A stretch of DNA of 64,000 nt from Ehretia macrophylla (Eukaryota > Streptophyta > Magnoliopsida > Boraginales > Ehretiaceae), in the NCBI GenBank assembly GCA_037974665.1, contig CM075780.1:7253768-7317767 (forward strand), written 5' to 3'. Below, piece after piece: positions 1 through 11,405 of this stretch. Under the pieces are notes generated by a model. It saw nothing but the letters and a program-made list of their open reading frames with translations, had not been told where the DNA came from and made no database searches. Numbering within the stretch: position 1 is the first letter of the stretch; every line of letters begins with the position of its first letter. The translations under genes were made by a program, and so were the position numbers.

Positions 1-1497
1 AGGTGCGGTGGTCAATCCCTTCTTCAATTCTTGGAAGCTGTTCTCACACTTATCATCCCACACGAACTTTGTTTTCTTTTGAGTGAGCTTTGTGAGCGGT
101 CCTGCAATCTTAGAGAAATCTTTCACGAATCTCCGATAATAGCCGGCTAGACCAAGAAAACTCCAAATCTCCGTAACATTCTCTGGCTTCTTCCAAGACA
201 TCACTGCTTCTATCTTTGCTGGATCCACCGCTATTCCCTCTTGGGATATAATATGTCCCAAAAATGCAATCTGTTGCAACCAAAATTCATACTTGCTAAA
301 CTTTGCATACAATTGATGCTCTCAAAGTTTCTGCAGTACTAACCGCAGATGTTGTTCATGCTCAACCTCGAATTTCAAGTATACCAAAATATCATCAATG
401 AATATCACCACAAATTGGTCCAAGTAGGGTTAAAACACCCTGTGCATCAAATCCATAAAAGCTGCAGGGGCATTAGTTAGTCCAAAAGGCATAACTACAC
501 ATTCATAATCCCCATATCTCGTCCTGAAAGCCGTTTTAGGCACATCTTCCTTTTTGATCCGCAACTGATAATACCCTTGCCTCAAGTCAAGTTTCGAATA
601 CACTTTGGCTCCTTGCAGTTGATCAAATAACTCGTCAATCAGGGGAAGCGGGTATTTATTCTTGACAGTCACTTGGTTCAATCCTCGGTAATCAATGCAT
701 AGCCTCAACGTTCTGTCTTTCTTCTTCACAAATAGAACTAACGCACCCCACGGAGAAGAACTTGGTTGAACAAACCCTTTCTTCAACAATCCTTGCAATT
801 GGTCCTTCAATTCTTGTAGCTCGGCCGGTGCCATACGATAGGGAGCTTTAGATATCGGCTGGGTGCCAGGTAGTAACTCTATAACAAACTCGATTTCCCG
901 ATTTGGGGGTAAACCGGGTAATTCTTCTGGAAACACATCCGCATAGTCTTTGATCACATGTATTTCCTCCAACTTAGCTTTGTTCGACGGCTTGTTGATG
1001 AGGTAGGCTAAGTATCCGCTACACCTTTTTCTCAAGGATTTCACTGCTTTCGTAGATGAAATGATGGAACTTCTGATAAAATCTCTTCGACCCATTACCT
1101 CCAGTATTGATTGACCAGGTACCCGGAACGTTATAATCTTTGCCCGGCAATCTAGTTGGACATGATGTTTTGCCAGCCAGTCCATCCCTAAAATGACCTC
1201 ATAATCTCGAAAAGGTAATACAATAAGATTGGATGAGAATTCCATATCCTTAATTTGGATTTTACATGCTTTACAAGCTGAGCTAGTAACGAGTTTAGAA
1301 CCCATTAGAGTACCAACTTCTACTTCGTATGGCAAACATACAACTTTCAGTTTCACACGTTCCACACATAAGGGAGTAATAAATGAATGAGTAGCATCCG
1401 GATCAATTAGCACCCTAACAGGTTGATTCAGTATGAAGAATGTACCTTCAACAACAGCGGTCTCATCTGGAATCTCCTCGCACTCAATAGCATAAGC
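1..1497 (-). pseudogene. Gypsy pol fragment: aspartic protease, reverse transcriptase, start of RNase H
   Basis: The translated minus strand shows a retropepsin region with DPDATHSF near 1390-1405, where related elements have glycine after the Asp-x pair, so the protease active site looks damaged. Reverse transcriptase follows, with CIDYRGLN, a [10 protein letters not shown] segment and [12 protein letters not shown] ending near 440. A TAA stop at 430-432 interrupts the domain, after which the same frame continues with the catalytic FIDDILVY motif (Asp-Asp codons at 391-396), a second stop (TGA at 322-324), and the RT connection and RNase H start up to base 1. Upstream the frame opens after a TGA at 1498-1500. 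In a live element this polyprotein would process Gag-Pol and copy the RNA in the particle. The stops make this a pseudogene. Confidence 0.92.
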
Positions 1498-1500
1498 TCA

Positions 1501-2062
1501 AGCCTGAACTCTAGGAACTGGAGTCTTGCCTCTAGCAGCTGGTTTACCCTGATTCTGCCCTGCCTGTCGTTTAGGGCAATCATTGATCAGATGCTGATCA
1601 CTACCACATCTCATACATTGTCCTGACTTCCTCCAACACTAGGCCTCATAATGCCCCTTCTTGTCACAATAAGAACAGCTGACGGACTGAGTAGCAGGTG
1701 AACTACCTGTGGATCCGCGGGCAGAAGAGGCTGATGGCGCTTTCATCGGGCCATAGTTATTCACTGGTCTGTTCTGGCTCTGGCCCTGATTACAACTCTA
1801 ACTCTGGAATTTCCTCTGCTGACCTAGAGGCTGGTAAGGTTTCTTGTTCGGTCGACTCGAACCGGCTCTATCAAGTTTTCTCTTCTCAACTCGAGAGGCA
1901 GCAGCAAAGAGAGCAGAATAGGTATCGAAGTTATGAGAAGCCAACTGGTCCTAAATCTCTGGCCTTAATCCAGTAGTAAATTTCCACATCTTTGCCTCCG
2001 GAGTACTAACCATATATTGAGCATAACAGGACAGTCGGTCAAAACGAGCCTCGTACTGGGCC
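1501..2062 (-). pseudogene. Gypsy gag, C-terminal half with two zinc knuckles
   Basis: This is the downstream half of the gag gene, separated from its start by the solo LTR at 2068-6197. The frame begins with MVAQYEARFDRLSCYAQ next to the insertion and runs through a basic, glutamine-rich linker to two CCHC-type knuckles: CSYCDKKGHYEA followed by a stop then CW, and CMRCGSDQHLINDC (together 1576-1677). These would bind the element's RNA during packaging. In-frame TAG stops lie at 1951-1953, 1798-1800 and 1639-1641. A TGA at 1498-1500 separates it from pol. Each could be one C-to-T change from CAG or CGA. Two knuckles are common in plant chromovirus-type Gag. Confidence 0.88.
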
Positions 2063-2067
2063 ACCAT
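2063..2067. repeat. Target-site duplication ACCAT, left copy
   Basis: Five-base duplication ACCAT directly flanking the solo LTR; the partner is at 6198-6202. Five bases is the usual duplication size for Gypsy integrase. Confidence 0.95.
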
Positions 2068-2703
2068 TGTCACGCCCCAACCCGGCCAATAAGATTAGAC
2101 TAGGGTGTGAACTAAACATTCAAGTCATGTCTCGTACTTAACTGTTTATAAAGATTTAACACTTATCGTTTTTAGCCTAAACTCCAAAGTTTTCTGGAAA
2201 ATCGGCAACATAACGACTGTAATTGGACTCTTTGGTTTGACCTAATTCTCTAAACGCCTCAATTATTCCAATCATTAATCCAATTTCATTAAGGACTCCT
2301 ATTTGTCACCAACCAATTTGCCTACTAGTTTATCTTGAAACTCTCGTTTGGTTAATAAGCCTAACATGATAACTATGCCCCGTTTATTTTTTAATTTCCT
2401 ATCATGCAAGTACCTATTATCCTTTAGTTTGCAAATGAACACCTAAGTGAAATTAGATAGAATTAACTTAGTTGATTGTTCATCTAGTGGTTTGAATGCC
2501 TACGATAACTACTAATTAAGAAAACGAAAGCAAACAACCAAAAAAAAATTCATCCGGTTATAGATAGTACAATCTCAGAATTAGACCCAAATTACAACGG
2601 GGTCATTTACATCAATAAACAACGAGCAACATAAAAGAAATAGTCTTCAAGTAGCATAGTTCACAAATAGCCATAATCACGCAAGGCACACAAGACAGGC
2701 AAT

Positions 2704-2767
2704 CACTCCAGGGGTTCATCGTTAGGCACACCGTCCTCGGGTACCTGTACCTGTTCTTCTTCACCTG
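2704..2767 (-). other. Short acidic reading frame conserved in Gypsy LTRs (copy 1)
   Basis: After a pyrimidine-rich stretch ending in CACAG, the minus strand reads EEEQVQVPEDGVPNDEPLE then a stop. The same 19-codon frame and stop recur at the equivalent place in the LTRs at 6995-10502, 26179-30612, 31188-42915 and 58588-62087. Whether it is translated is unknown. Part of the conservation simply reflects common descent of the LTRs. Confidence 0.4.
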
Positions 2768-5739
2768 TGATGAAAAAGAGGGTGAGTCCTTATGAACTCA
2801 GTGAGGGGGAACGAGAAATACGTTTTGAAACTCGTTTTCCGGTTCAATTTATGAAAACTCTTTTTGAGAACATGTCACGTATTACAAATAATAAGGTACG
2901 CAATTATAAGAAACAAATCAAGTAACGGATACAAAGTAAGGGAACAGAAATGCCAGTCTTTCCTCCCCGAGGTTCTCTAGGAACCAAGCGAGAGTACTTA
3001 CATATAAGCACAGGAACAAGAATACCAGTCTTTCCTCCCCGAGGTTCTCTAGGAACCAAGCGAGAGTACTTATACACATTGTAAAAAGGATACGGTGAGC
3101 ATTTGCTCTCAATGTCAATTTCGATTCATTTGGTGCGGCCGACTTCAATAATCCACTTATCGCTCCCAATTGGGTGTACTCCGGATGTACCCCGAAACCT
3201 ACGACCCAACTCTCCGAGGGTGAAATGCCAAGCGAGAGAGGGAATTGGACCATGGTAGTCACGGTAACACAGGCAAGCCCGATGCCGCCCGGCGTGCGTG
3301 AAACACTACCATGCCACACTGAAAGGTTGCAACCTCGTATACAATGCCCATTTTTGTCATTTAACATTTGACATTAGGAGGTCAGCAAAGTAGGTTGCCT
3401 CCGAGCAAGTATATGATCACATTTTGACATATTGGCATACAAGGCATTGTAAGAACATATAATCATTTCATATATCCATTTGAAAGCAATTAAACTTTAA
3501 CGGGCAGCCAAGTAATCATGTTCAAATAAACCATTGAATATCTTTTAACAATTCACATTAGGAGGACAACAAAGTAGGTTGCCTCCGAGCAATTTCAAGA
3601 TCACATATTGCCAAGTAAACGAACGAGGCATGCTTGACATGAAATTTCACTTTGTAGAACACATAGAGTCATATGAACATTAAAAGGGCAGCCATGTAAC
3701 ACATGCAAGTCAAGCCATATAACTCATTTCGAAGTCCACGTAATCAAGTGATACGATTATTCACATGCAACAACATCTACGTGGTGGTTTCGGATGCAAG
3801 AAAAGCCTATTTGTCAACATGCAATGATCAAAATTACATTTAAGCTTATAAGACATTTACGGGCAGCCCACTAAGCATATAATTTCCACACAATATCTAA
3901 ATGATCAACACTTAGCAAGACTACCTAGTCATTAGGGTTTCCGTTTCATGCTTAACCATGTGATTAAACCCTAAGTCAACTCAAGTTCATTCACAAGTCA
4001 TGCATCATTCAATTCAAACATCCTCAAGTACTCAAAACAGTCCACACAACATCCCAACACCACAATTCCAAGCAATTAGCACCACAAGAGGGGTTACAAC
4101 AATTTTCCAAGCATATAACTAAGTGAAACCTTTACTGCAATAGGCTGTTTTCCCACAATCAATAGGATGATCAAACAATCTCAAAATTCAGTGAATAAGA
4201 TGTCAAATTAAAGCTTAAGAATTTAACTAAACTCAGAAACAAACCTTGCATCAATTGGAGTTCAGAATCATTAGTTATGGCCGAAACAGTGAGGTAGCAC
4301 AAAACTGTCCAGATTTGCACACTTTTCAGAAATTGACGTTTTTGAGGTCCTTAGAGTCATTTTTAGCTTTGGTCCATTTCTGACAAAATTGTCCAGAACT
4401 GAAAAATATAGTAGCACACCAATTTTCATGCATTTTGGACAACATTTACTAAGTAAAACATGGTTCGCTCCACAAGGTCAGTGCATCTGCCAAAACCTGA
4501 TTCATTTTCCCAGATTTCCAGATTTGGTCATATTTTAATGATTTGCCATTTTGAGGACCTTAGAGTCAAAATTAGCTTCGGCCTATTTCTGGGAAAAATG
4601 TTCCAAACTGTCCAAACTAGTCACCCACCAATTTTCAAGCATTTTCAACATCATTGTCTTAGCTAAACTTACCTCGAACAGACTGGTCAGAGAGCTGTCA
4701 CCCACTTCGACTTCACCTAGCATCATTTTCAAGCCAAGATCTTGCCATGCATGGTTGTTTAAGCTTATGAACGACCATATAGCTCAAGTACAGAATCAAA
4801 TACACACATTTATGAGCATGCATGTGAAATTTCAAAGAGTTTTCAAAAGCTTTTAACCCTCACCTTTGCAATCAACCAAAAGATGCACAAAAACCTTGTT
4901 GAGGCTCAAATTTCTTCCTCTTCTTGCTTAGCCGAGTTTCCAACTTGGTTTTCTCTATTTTTCCTAGCCTAGTAAGAAATCTCTTAGTACATGCATGTAG
5001 TTAGGACTTGAAGAAAAGAAATGGAAGCTTAGTAACTCACCTAGGCCGAAAATGAAGCTTCAATGCACATGCATGAGTGATTTTTGCATCCTAGCTTGTT
5101 CGGTTGAGGTCCTTTGCTTGTGGCTTGCTTGGTTTAGCTATGGTGTGAAGAAGAGAAGCTATGGAGATGAAGAACTCAGCCAAAACCGAAATGGAGAGAG
5201 AAAATGAGAGGGAGAGAGAGAAATGTGAGGAAAGTGAGAGAAATGAGAGAAAAATGAGGCTTTTTGCAATTTTTGAGCATGTGGTCAGCCTTGGGCTTCC
5301 AAATCTGAATTTTTGTGTCTTCAAGGTGGAATTTGAAATGTTAGCATGGGCCATGAGTGGTTTGGTCGAAAATGAGAGGAAATTGAGGTGGTTTTGGGCA
5401 ATTTTTTATGCATTGATAAGTGTTTTTGTGTCATGACTTGTCTAGAATTATTTTGAATTAAACATGCATGCAAAAATCTGATTTTGTGTCATCTTTTGAA
5501 TTGTTTTAACATGTGTGTAAGAGAATGTTGGGTATTTAGGGATTTTAGGTAGAATAGAATATAGGGTATGTTTAGAGGTTGGTGAGATTTTGTCTTGTAG
5601 TGAGTTTAAAATATAATATTTAGGTGTTAGTGGATTTTGTAGAGATTTGAATTAGGATTATAATAATAGTTAGTGGATTGTGTAGGATTATTTTATTGTC
5701 TTGTTCTTTGTGTAGGATTCTTTCTTGATCAACGTGGTG

Positions 5740-6190
5740 GCACGGATTCCTAGGTCTAGGGCACGAATTACGAGGTAGACACGATCTACGAGGTAAGACA
5801 TGAACTTCAAGACTAATGCACGTACTTCAAGACTAATGCACAGATTTCAATGCAAATGCACGCAATCCCTAGATAAATGTACGTAAACCAATACAAGGCA
5901 CGTAATTCAAGACACGACTCTTAAACCTAGGTTAAAGCACGCAATTCAAGGTTAATGCACACGAAACGAAGAGACACACGCAAATCAAGGTCTCGCATGT
6001 AAATTAAGGTCATGGCATGTTTATCTAGGTATCGCACGTATATCGAGGATTAGGGCACACAATTTTAGGTTAAGGCACGTATAACGAGGTATGCACGAAA
6101 ACCAAGACAGGACACGTAATCCTAGGTCGGTCATATAATTTTAGGTCTAAGGCGCGCAAATCGAGGTAAGACACGTTATTCGGTGTCGGG
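5740..6190 (-). repeat. Degenerate short tandem repeat in LTR 5' end (U3)
   Basis: About 450 bp made of imperfect units of roughly 18-22 bp with a GCACG/ACGTGC core and a pyrimidine-purine tail such as TCAAGG or TACGAGG. The equivalent array lies just inside the 5' end of the other LTRs of the family (26190-26600, 42430-42912, 58600-59045, remnant 10375-10502). Placement in U3 suggests a transcriptional enhancer. That is inference. Confidence 0.75.
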
Positions 6191-6197
6191 CCTCACA

Positions 6198-6202
6198 ACC
6201 AT
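6198..6202. repeat. Target-site duplication ACCAT, right copy
   Basis: Second copy of ACCAT, immediately after the terminal CACA of the solo LTR. It matches 2063-2067. Confidence 0.95.
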
Positions 6203-6730
6203 TATGTTATCCTGGGTCAAGTGCATGAACTCCTCAATCCGCCTCTGCCTAGAAACTGCAGGTACATATTTCTCCTTGAATGCCTTAACAAAATTACCCC
6301 ACAAGCGAGGTGTCTGATCAGTTTCCCACAGTGCCTCTACAGTGTGCCACCAATGCTCAGCATCCCCGTGCAACAGAAACACCGCAAACTCCACCTTTTC
6401 TTCATCAGTATAATCAAGTGGCCTGAAAATCCTCTCGATCTTGGACAGCCAAGCCTCGGCTTTCTCATCATCAGCTTCCCCGTGGAATTTAGACGGGCGA
6501 AAGTCAAGGAACTCCCTCATTCTGCTATGTCTCCCATGGTTACCCTCATTCCTGTTGTTGTTGTTGTTGTTGGCCTCACGTGCATCTTGACGCTCCATCA
6601 CTCGTGATACACGATCCATGGCATTCGCCATCATATTAAACATAGCTATACCGGGATTAGTTTGATAGGCATCTCCGGTCTCTTGGGGTTCACTGCTCCT
6701 ATTAGTAGTACGGGTACTAGGGCCAGCCAT
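6203..6730 (-). pseudogene. Gypsy gag, N-terminal half (Retrotrans_gag-like)
   Basis: The frame starts at the ATG at 6728-6730 with MAGPSTRTTNRSSEPQETG. An asparagine run encoded by a GTT repeat precedes the core region FRPSKFHGEADDEKAEAWL, then WWHTVEAL, FKEKYVPAVSRQRRIEEF and MHLTQ, the typical signature of plant Gypsy capsid. The frame is intact to the solo LTR insertion at 6197 and resumes at 2062. It would form the capsid of the virus-like particle. No stop is seen in this half, but the insertion disrupts the gene. Confidence 0.92.
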
Positions 6731-6994
6731 CTATAGGCATAGATTACGATGCACAATTTATTGAAATATGACAATTAAGAATTTAGTGCATAAGATCTGC
6801 AACATAATATAGATACAATTCTAGAAACAATTAAGGCATGTTAATCACTTAAACACATAATAGAAGACACATTTAACATTATCACACAATAGCACATAAA
6901 CAAGTCATCCTAATTATCTTAGGGCTCTACCCATAGCCCGAGAGTTAAACCTGGCTTAAGCGGTCTAAGCTCTGATACCATTCTAGTTATAGGG
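6731..6994 (-). other. Untranslated leader between 5' LTR and gag
   Basis: About 264 bp between the LTR edge (6995) and the gag start codon, AT-rich and without a long reading frame. It holds the primer-binding site near the LTR. It probably carries packaging signals, but none can be pointed out. Confidence 0.8.
6969..6980 (-). promoter_or_regulatory. Primer-binding site, initiator Met tRNA
   Basis: Plus-strand GCTCTGATACCA is the reverse complement of TGGTATCAGAGC, complementary to the 3' end of plant initiator tRNA-Met. It lies 14 nt inside the LTR edge, a slightly larger gap than usual; the LTR at 58588-62087 has a similar 13-nt gap. Confidence 0.93.
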
Positions 6995-7631
6995 TGTTAC
7001 GCCCTAACCCGGCCTATAAGGTTAGACTAGGGTGTGATCTAAACATTCAAGTCATATCACGTACTTAACCGTTTATGAAGATTTCACACTTAGTGTTTTT
7101 GGCCCAAACTCTAAAATTTTTTGAAAACCGGCAGCATAACAGCTGTAATTGAGCTCTTTGGTTTGGCCTAATTCTCTAAACGCCTCAAAATTTTCCAATC
7201 TCAATTTCGTTTCCAACTAGGATTACCATTTAACATCAATTGAATTGCCTATTGTTTATTTCGATGTCTCGTTCGATTTATAACCCAGCATGATGCTATG
7301 TCTCATTTGTTTGTTTATCCTCGTTACAAAAGTACCTGTTGATCTTAGCTTAATAGCGAGTACCTATTTAAGGTTTGGATGGTTCATCTTACTTAGCCCT
7401 TACCTAATACTTCATAATCCTATTATAGCTACTAACGATAATAAAAGCAAAACGACCATAGCAATATCTAGTGACTGTCTATAAATATTAGTACAAACCA
7501 AAATTAGACCCCAAATTACAACGGGGGTCTTTTACATTACAATATTAAGCAACATGAAAGAAACAGTCTTCAAGTAGCACAATTTTCACAAATGGCCATA
7601 AATCAAGCAAAGCACATAGGACAGGCAATCA

Positions 7632-7694
7632 CTCCAAGGAATCATCGTTAGGCACATCGTCCTCAGGTACCTGTTCTTGATCTTCTTCACCTGA
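7632..7694 (-). other. Short acidic reading frame conserved in Gypsy LTRs (copy 2)
   Basis: Minus-strand frame EEDQEQVPEDDVPNDDSLE plus stop, preceded by a pyrimidine-rich tract ending CTCAG. Length and stop position equal those in the other LTRs of the family. Confidence 0.4.
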
Positions 7695-9835
7695 GATGAT
7701 AAAAGAGGGTGAGTCCTAATGAACTCAGCGAGGGGGAACGAGAAATAGGTTTTGAAACTCATTTTCCGGTTCAATCTTATGAAAATCCTTTTGCAAGCAT
7801 GAATATAACACAATTAAGTACAGAATAATAATACAAAAGTAAAGGAACACAATTACCTATCTTTCCTCCTCGAGGTTCTCTAGGAACCAAGCGAGAGTAC
7901 TTATACACATAGTAAAAAGGATTCGGTGAGCTTTTGCTCTCAGTTCATTTCCAAAATCAGTTGTTGCGGCTGACTTCAAATCATCCCCTTAACAGGCCAG
8001 GTGGGTGTACTCTGGATGTACCCCGAAATCCTACGACCCAACTCTCCGAGGAAGTCTAGCCCCCAAGCTAGAGAGGGAATGGGACCATGGTAGTCACGGG
8101 TGCACCGGCAAGCCCGATGCCACCCGGTGTGCGTGATCGCTACCATGCCAGAATGAAAGGTTGCAACCTTATATGCAATGCACATTTATGACATTTAATA
8201 TATCACATTAGGAGGACAACAAAGTAGGTTGCCTCCGAACAGTCATAAGATTGCACATTGACAAGTAAACAAGCGAGGCACGGATAGACAAGTAATTTCA
8301 CTTGAAAAGCTCATGGAGTTATATGAACATTAAATGGACAGCCATCTAACGCACATAAATCAAGTCATATAACTCAATTCAAAGTCCACGTAATCAAATA
8401 ATAGGATTATATAACATGCAACAACATCTACGTGGGCTCGGATGCAAGAAAAGCCTATTTGTCAACAAGCAATGATCAAAATCACATTTAGGACTATAAG
8501 GGCATCTACGGGCAGCCTACTAAGCATATAATTCCACATAATATCCAAATGATCAACACTTAGCAAGACTACCTAGTCATTAGGGTTTCTATTTCATGCT
8601 TACCCGTGTTATTAAACCCTAAGTCAACTCAAAATCAATCTCAAGCCATGCATCAATTAATTCAAACATCCCCAAGTACCCAAAACAGTCCACACAACAT
8701 CCCAATGTCACAATCCCAAGCAATTAATACCACACGAGAAGTTACAACAATTTTTCTAAGCATATAACCAAGTGAACCCTCACTGCAATAGGCTGTTTTC
8801 CCACAATCATTAAGATAAGCAAACAATCTCCAATTTCAATGAATAAGATGTCAAATTAAATCTTAAGAAGTGAACTAAAATCAGAAACAAACCTTGCATC
8901 ATTTGGAGTTCGGGATCATTAGTTATAGCCGAAACAGTGAGATAGCACAAAACTGTCCAGATTTGTACACATTTCAATAAATGACGTTTTTGAGGTCCTT
9001 AGGGTCATATTTAGCCTTAGTCCATTTCTTACAAAAATGTCTAGAACTGAAACATATATCAGCACACCAAATTTCATGCATTTTGGATATCATTTACTAA
9101 GTCAAATCTGGTTCGTTCTACAAAGTCAGTGCATCTGCCAAAACCTACTTCATTTTTTCCAGATTTCCAGATTTGGACACATTTCAAAGATTTGTCATTT
9201 TGAGGATCTTAGAGTCAAAATTAGCTTTGGCCTATTTCTGAGAAAAGTGTTCAAAACTGGCCAAAATAGTCACCTACCAAGTTTCATGCATTTAAACATC
9301 ATTTGCCTAGCCAAACTCACCTCGAAACAACAGGTCAGAGAGCTGTCACATAATCCGACTTCACCTATCATCACTTTCAAGCCAAAATCTTGCCATGCAT
9401 GGTTGAAGAAGCTTATGAACGAACATATAACTCAAGTACAGAAGCAAAGACATACATTTAAGAACATGCATGTGGATTTTTGAAATATTTTCAAAAGGTT
9501 TTAGCCCTCACCTTAGCAAATCAACAAGAAGATGCACAAAAACTTGTTGAAGCACAATTTTCTTCTTCTTCTTTGCCTAGCCGAGATTCCAACTTGGTTT
9601 TCTCTATTTTTCCTAGCTTAGTGACCAAGCTCTTAGTACATGCATGTGTTTAGAACAAGAAGAAAAGAAATGGAAGCTTAGTAACTCACCTAGGGCCAAA
9701 ATGAAGACTCAAGAGCTTGCATGTGAGTTTTCTTGCAACCTAGCTAGCTTGGTTGAGTTCCTTTGCTTGGGCTTGCCTTGAATAACCATAGGATGATGAA
9801 GATGAGCTAGGAAGGTGAGAAACTCAGCCAAGGCT

Positions 9836-9865
9836 GAGAGAGAGAGAGAGAAAAATGAGAGGGAG
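9836..9865 (+). repeat. GA-rich microsatellite in LTR
   Basis: A run of GA dinucleotides broken by AAATGAG. A similar purine-rich stretch occurs near 5190-5250 in the solo LTR and, as its complement, near 27040-27110 in the LTR of opposite orientation. It is a family feature rather than a local expansion. Confidence 0.8.
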
Positions 9866-10660
9866 AGAGAGAAGATGAGAGGAAAAAGAAGAAATGACAA
9901 AGAATGACAAAGAGTGAAGCTTTTGCATTTCTTCAAGCATTTGGTCAGCCTTGAGCTTGATGATTCAGCCTTTTTGTGTCTTCAAGGTGTAATTTAAAAT
10001 TGCTAGCATGGGCAAGGTGTGTTTGGTCGAGCAAGGTGGAGAATTGAAGAGGTTTGGAGCAATTTTTTTAATGCATTTGATAAGTGTTTTTGTCATAACT
10101 TGTCTAGAACCAATTTGAATTGAGCATGCATGCAAAGACACCACATAGTGGTCGGCCAAGGCTAAATAAATTCTGCTTTTTTGTCATCTATTGGAGTATT
10201 ATTTAATTGGATGTTGGAAGTGCAAAAAGAATAAGGAATAAAGAATAAGGAATGCTTAGTGTTTAGTGAATTTTTGTCTTCTAGTGAGTTGATTTAGGAT
10301 TATAATATTGACAGTGGAGTTTGTAGGATTATTTGATAGTCTAGTGCTTTGTGTAAGATGCTTTCTTGATTAGTGTGAGGGCACGTTTTCCTAGGTCTAG
10401 GGCACGCACTACGAGGTATGACACAAACTACGAGATGAACGCATGTTTTTCAAGTAAACGCACATTTTTCAAGTAAATGCATGCAACCCTAAGTAAATGC
10501 ACGACCCTACGATGCGTTGACATCCTGTCTTGCGAGGATGCTGCGTTGTAAAAGCAGATGGGCTATCGATAAGCCCTTTGGGTCTTTTTAATGGGCCGTC
10601 TCTTTGGGCTGGGACTATGAACCATCAACACATAAGGGGGTTTTGCGCCTACAACTTGAC

Positions 10661-10750
10661 GAGTGCGATCAGAACTCCGAAGTTAAGCGTGCTTGGGCAA
10701 GAGTAGTACTAGGATGGGTGACCCCCTGGGAAGATCTTGTGTTGCACCCG
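10661..10750 (+). pseudogene. 5S rRNA, 29-bp deletion (A1)
   Basis: It starts GAGTGCGATCAGAACTCC, so the join between positions 7 and 37 of the gene runs exactly through a shared ATCA. The internal promoter region (GTTAAGCGTGCTTGGG, GGATGGGTGACC) is present, followed by a 25-T run. It lacks one strand of helices I-III and cannot be a normal ribosomal 5S RNA. Confidence 0.9.
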
Positions 10751-10751
10751 C

Positions 10752-10776
10752 TTTTTTTTTTTTTTTTTTTTTTTTT
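10752..10776 (+). terminator. Expanded T-run after 5S copy A1
   Basis: Twenty-five consecutive T, against 5-9 at the same position after other 5S copies. Polymerase III terminates in T-runs on the coding strand, so this is an expanded terminator. Length may be uncertain if assembled from error-prone reads. Confidence 0.7.
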
Positions 10777-11315
10777 GCGCCGTTCAGCCATGCGAAGATG
10801 CTCCATCTGTCACATTTCTTTTCTCGAGTCCCACGGTATCTTCGAAAAGACTACTTTACTTCGCAGAAGGGCTGGGCCTGCAAACCGAGGTCATACGGCC
10901 TCTGACCTTGTCTTTGTCGCTCCGGTGCCCATAACTTTTGATCTCTAAGGAGTTATGCGGCCCACAGTATATCGATGGAAAGCTCTCCAGGAGCTTTACG
11001 ACGGGAGCAGCAAGACTGATTGGATGCGCCTATTTTTGGAACCGAAAATCTAACATTTTCATTAGTTTCAAGGCACTTTTTTTTTGCACTATTTTTCCCC
11101 CCAAGTCGTTCATCGTGAGCATCGAAAAGGCCGATAACTTGACTCGTGGGACATTAAAGTGTCCTACTACGCGTCAATATCACATCTTGCGAGGATACTG
11201 CTTTGTAAAAGCAGATGGGCTGTCGATAGGCCCATTTGGCCCTTTTAATGGGCCGTCTCTCTGGGCTGGGACTGTGAACTGTCAGCACATAAGGACTTTG
11301 CACCCATAACTTGAT

Positions 11316-11405
11316 GGGTGCCGTCAGAACTTCGAAGTTAAGCGTGCTTGGGCAAGAGTAGTACTAGGATGGGTGACCCCCTAGGAAGTCCTCGTGTTGC
11401 ACCCC
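11316..11405 (+). pseudogene. 5S rRNA, 29-bp deletion (A2)
   Basis: GGGTGCCGTCAG start, then an intact promoter region (GTTAAGCGTGCTTGGGC, GGATGGGTGACC) and GTGTTGCACCCC end, with a T-run after. Alpha-type spacer (ATGATT...) follows. Confidence 0.9.

Larger units (their letters stand above)
2068..6197 (-). mobile_element. Solo LTR of the same Gypsy superfamily, nested in gag
   Basis: On the plus strand it begins TGTCACGCCCC and ends GGGCCTCACA, so it is a TG...CA LTR lying on the minus strand. It is flanked by a perfect 5-bp target duplication, ACCAT, at 2063-2067 and 6198-6202. No internal region remains: about 4.13 kb of LTR only, as left by recombination between two LTRs. The gag reading frame resumes on both sides, which fixes the boundaries. 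Inside are the features shared by this LTR family: a degenerate tandem array with GCACG cores (about 5740-6185), related blocks near 4280-4700, a GC-rich block (about 3130-3350), and a short acidic frame (about 2707-2767). Confidence 0.95.
1..10502 (-). mobile_element. Ty3/Gypsy LTR retrotransposon, decayed, 5' part only
   Basis: Read on the minus strand the order is 5' LTR (10502 to 6995), primer-binding site (6980-6969), leader, gag (from 6730), protease and reverse transcriptase, running off the window at base 1. The gag-PR-RT order with two gag zinc knuckles and an initiator-Met tRNA primer site is that of plant Ty3/Gypsy elements; a Tekay/Del-like chromovirus is my best guess, but the integrase and any chromodomain lie outside the window. 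The copy is dead: several in-frame stops, a gag gene split by a solo LTR, and a 5' LTR that ends abruptly against 5S spacer at about 10502 without its expected terminal sequence. Confidence 0.9.
6995..10502 (-). mobile_element. 5' LTR of the minus-strand Gypsy element, truncated
   Basis: It starts (plus strand) with TGTTACGCCC and is closely similar to the solo LTR at 2068-6197 over most of its length: same GC-rich block (about 7960-8180), repeat blocks (8930-9350), GA-rich stretch (9836-9865) and the beginning of the GCACG array. The match stops at about 10502, where 5S spacer sequence starts, so the outer 300-400 bp with the TGTGAGG end are missing. No target duplication can be assigned on this side. 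The break is either a deletion into the array or a rearrangement joint. Confidence 0.88.
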
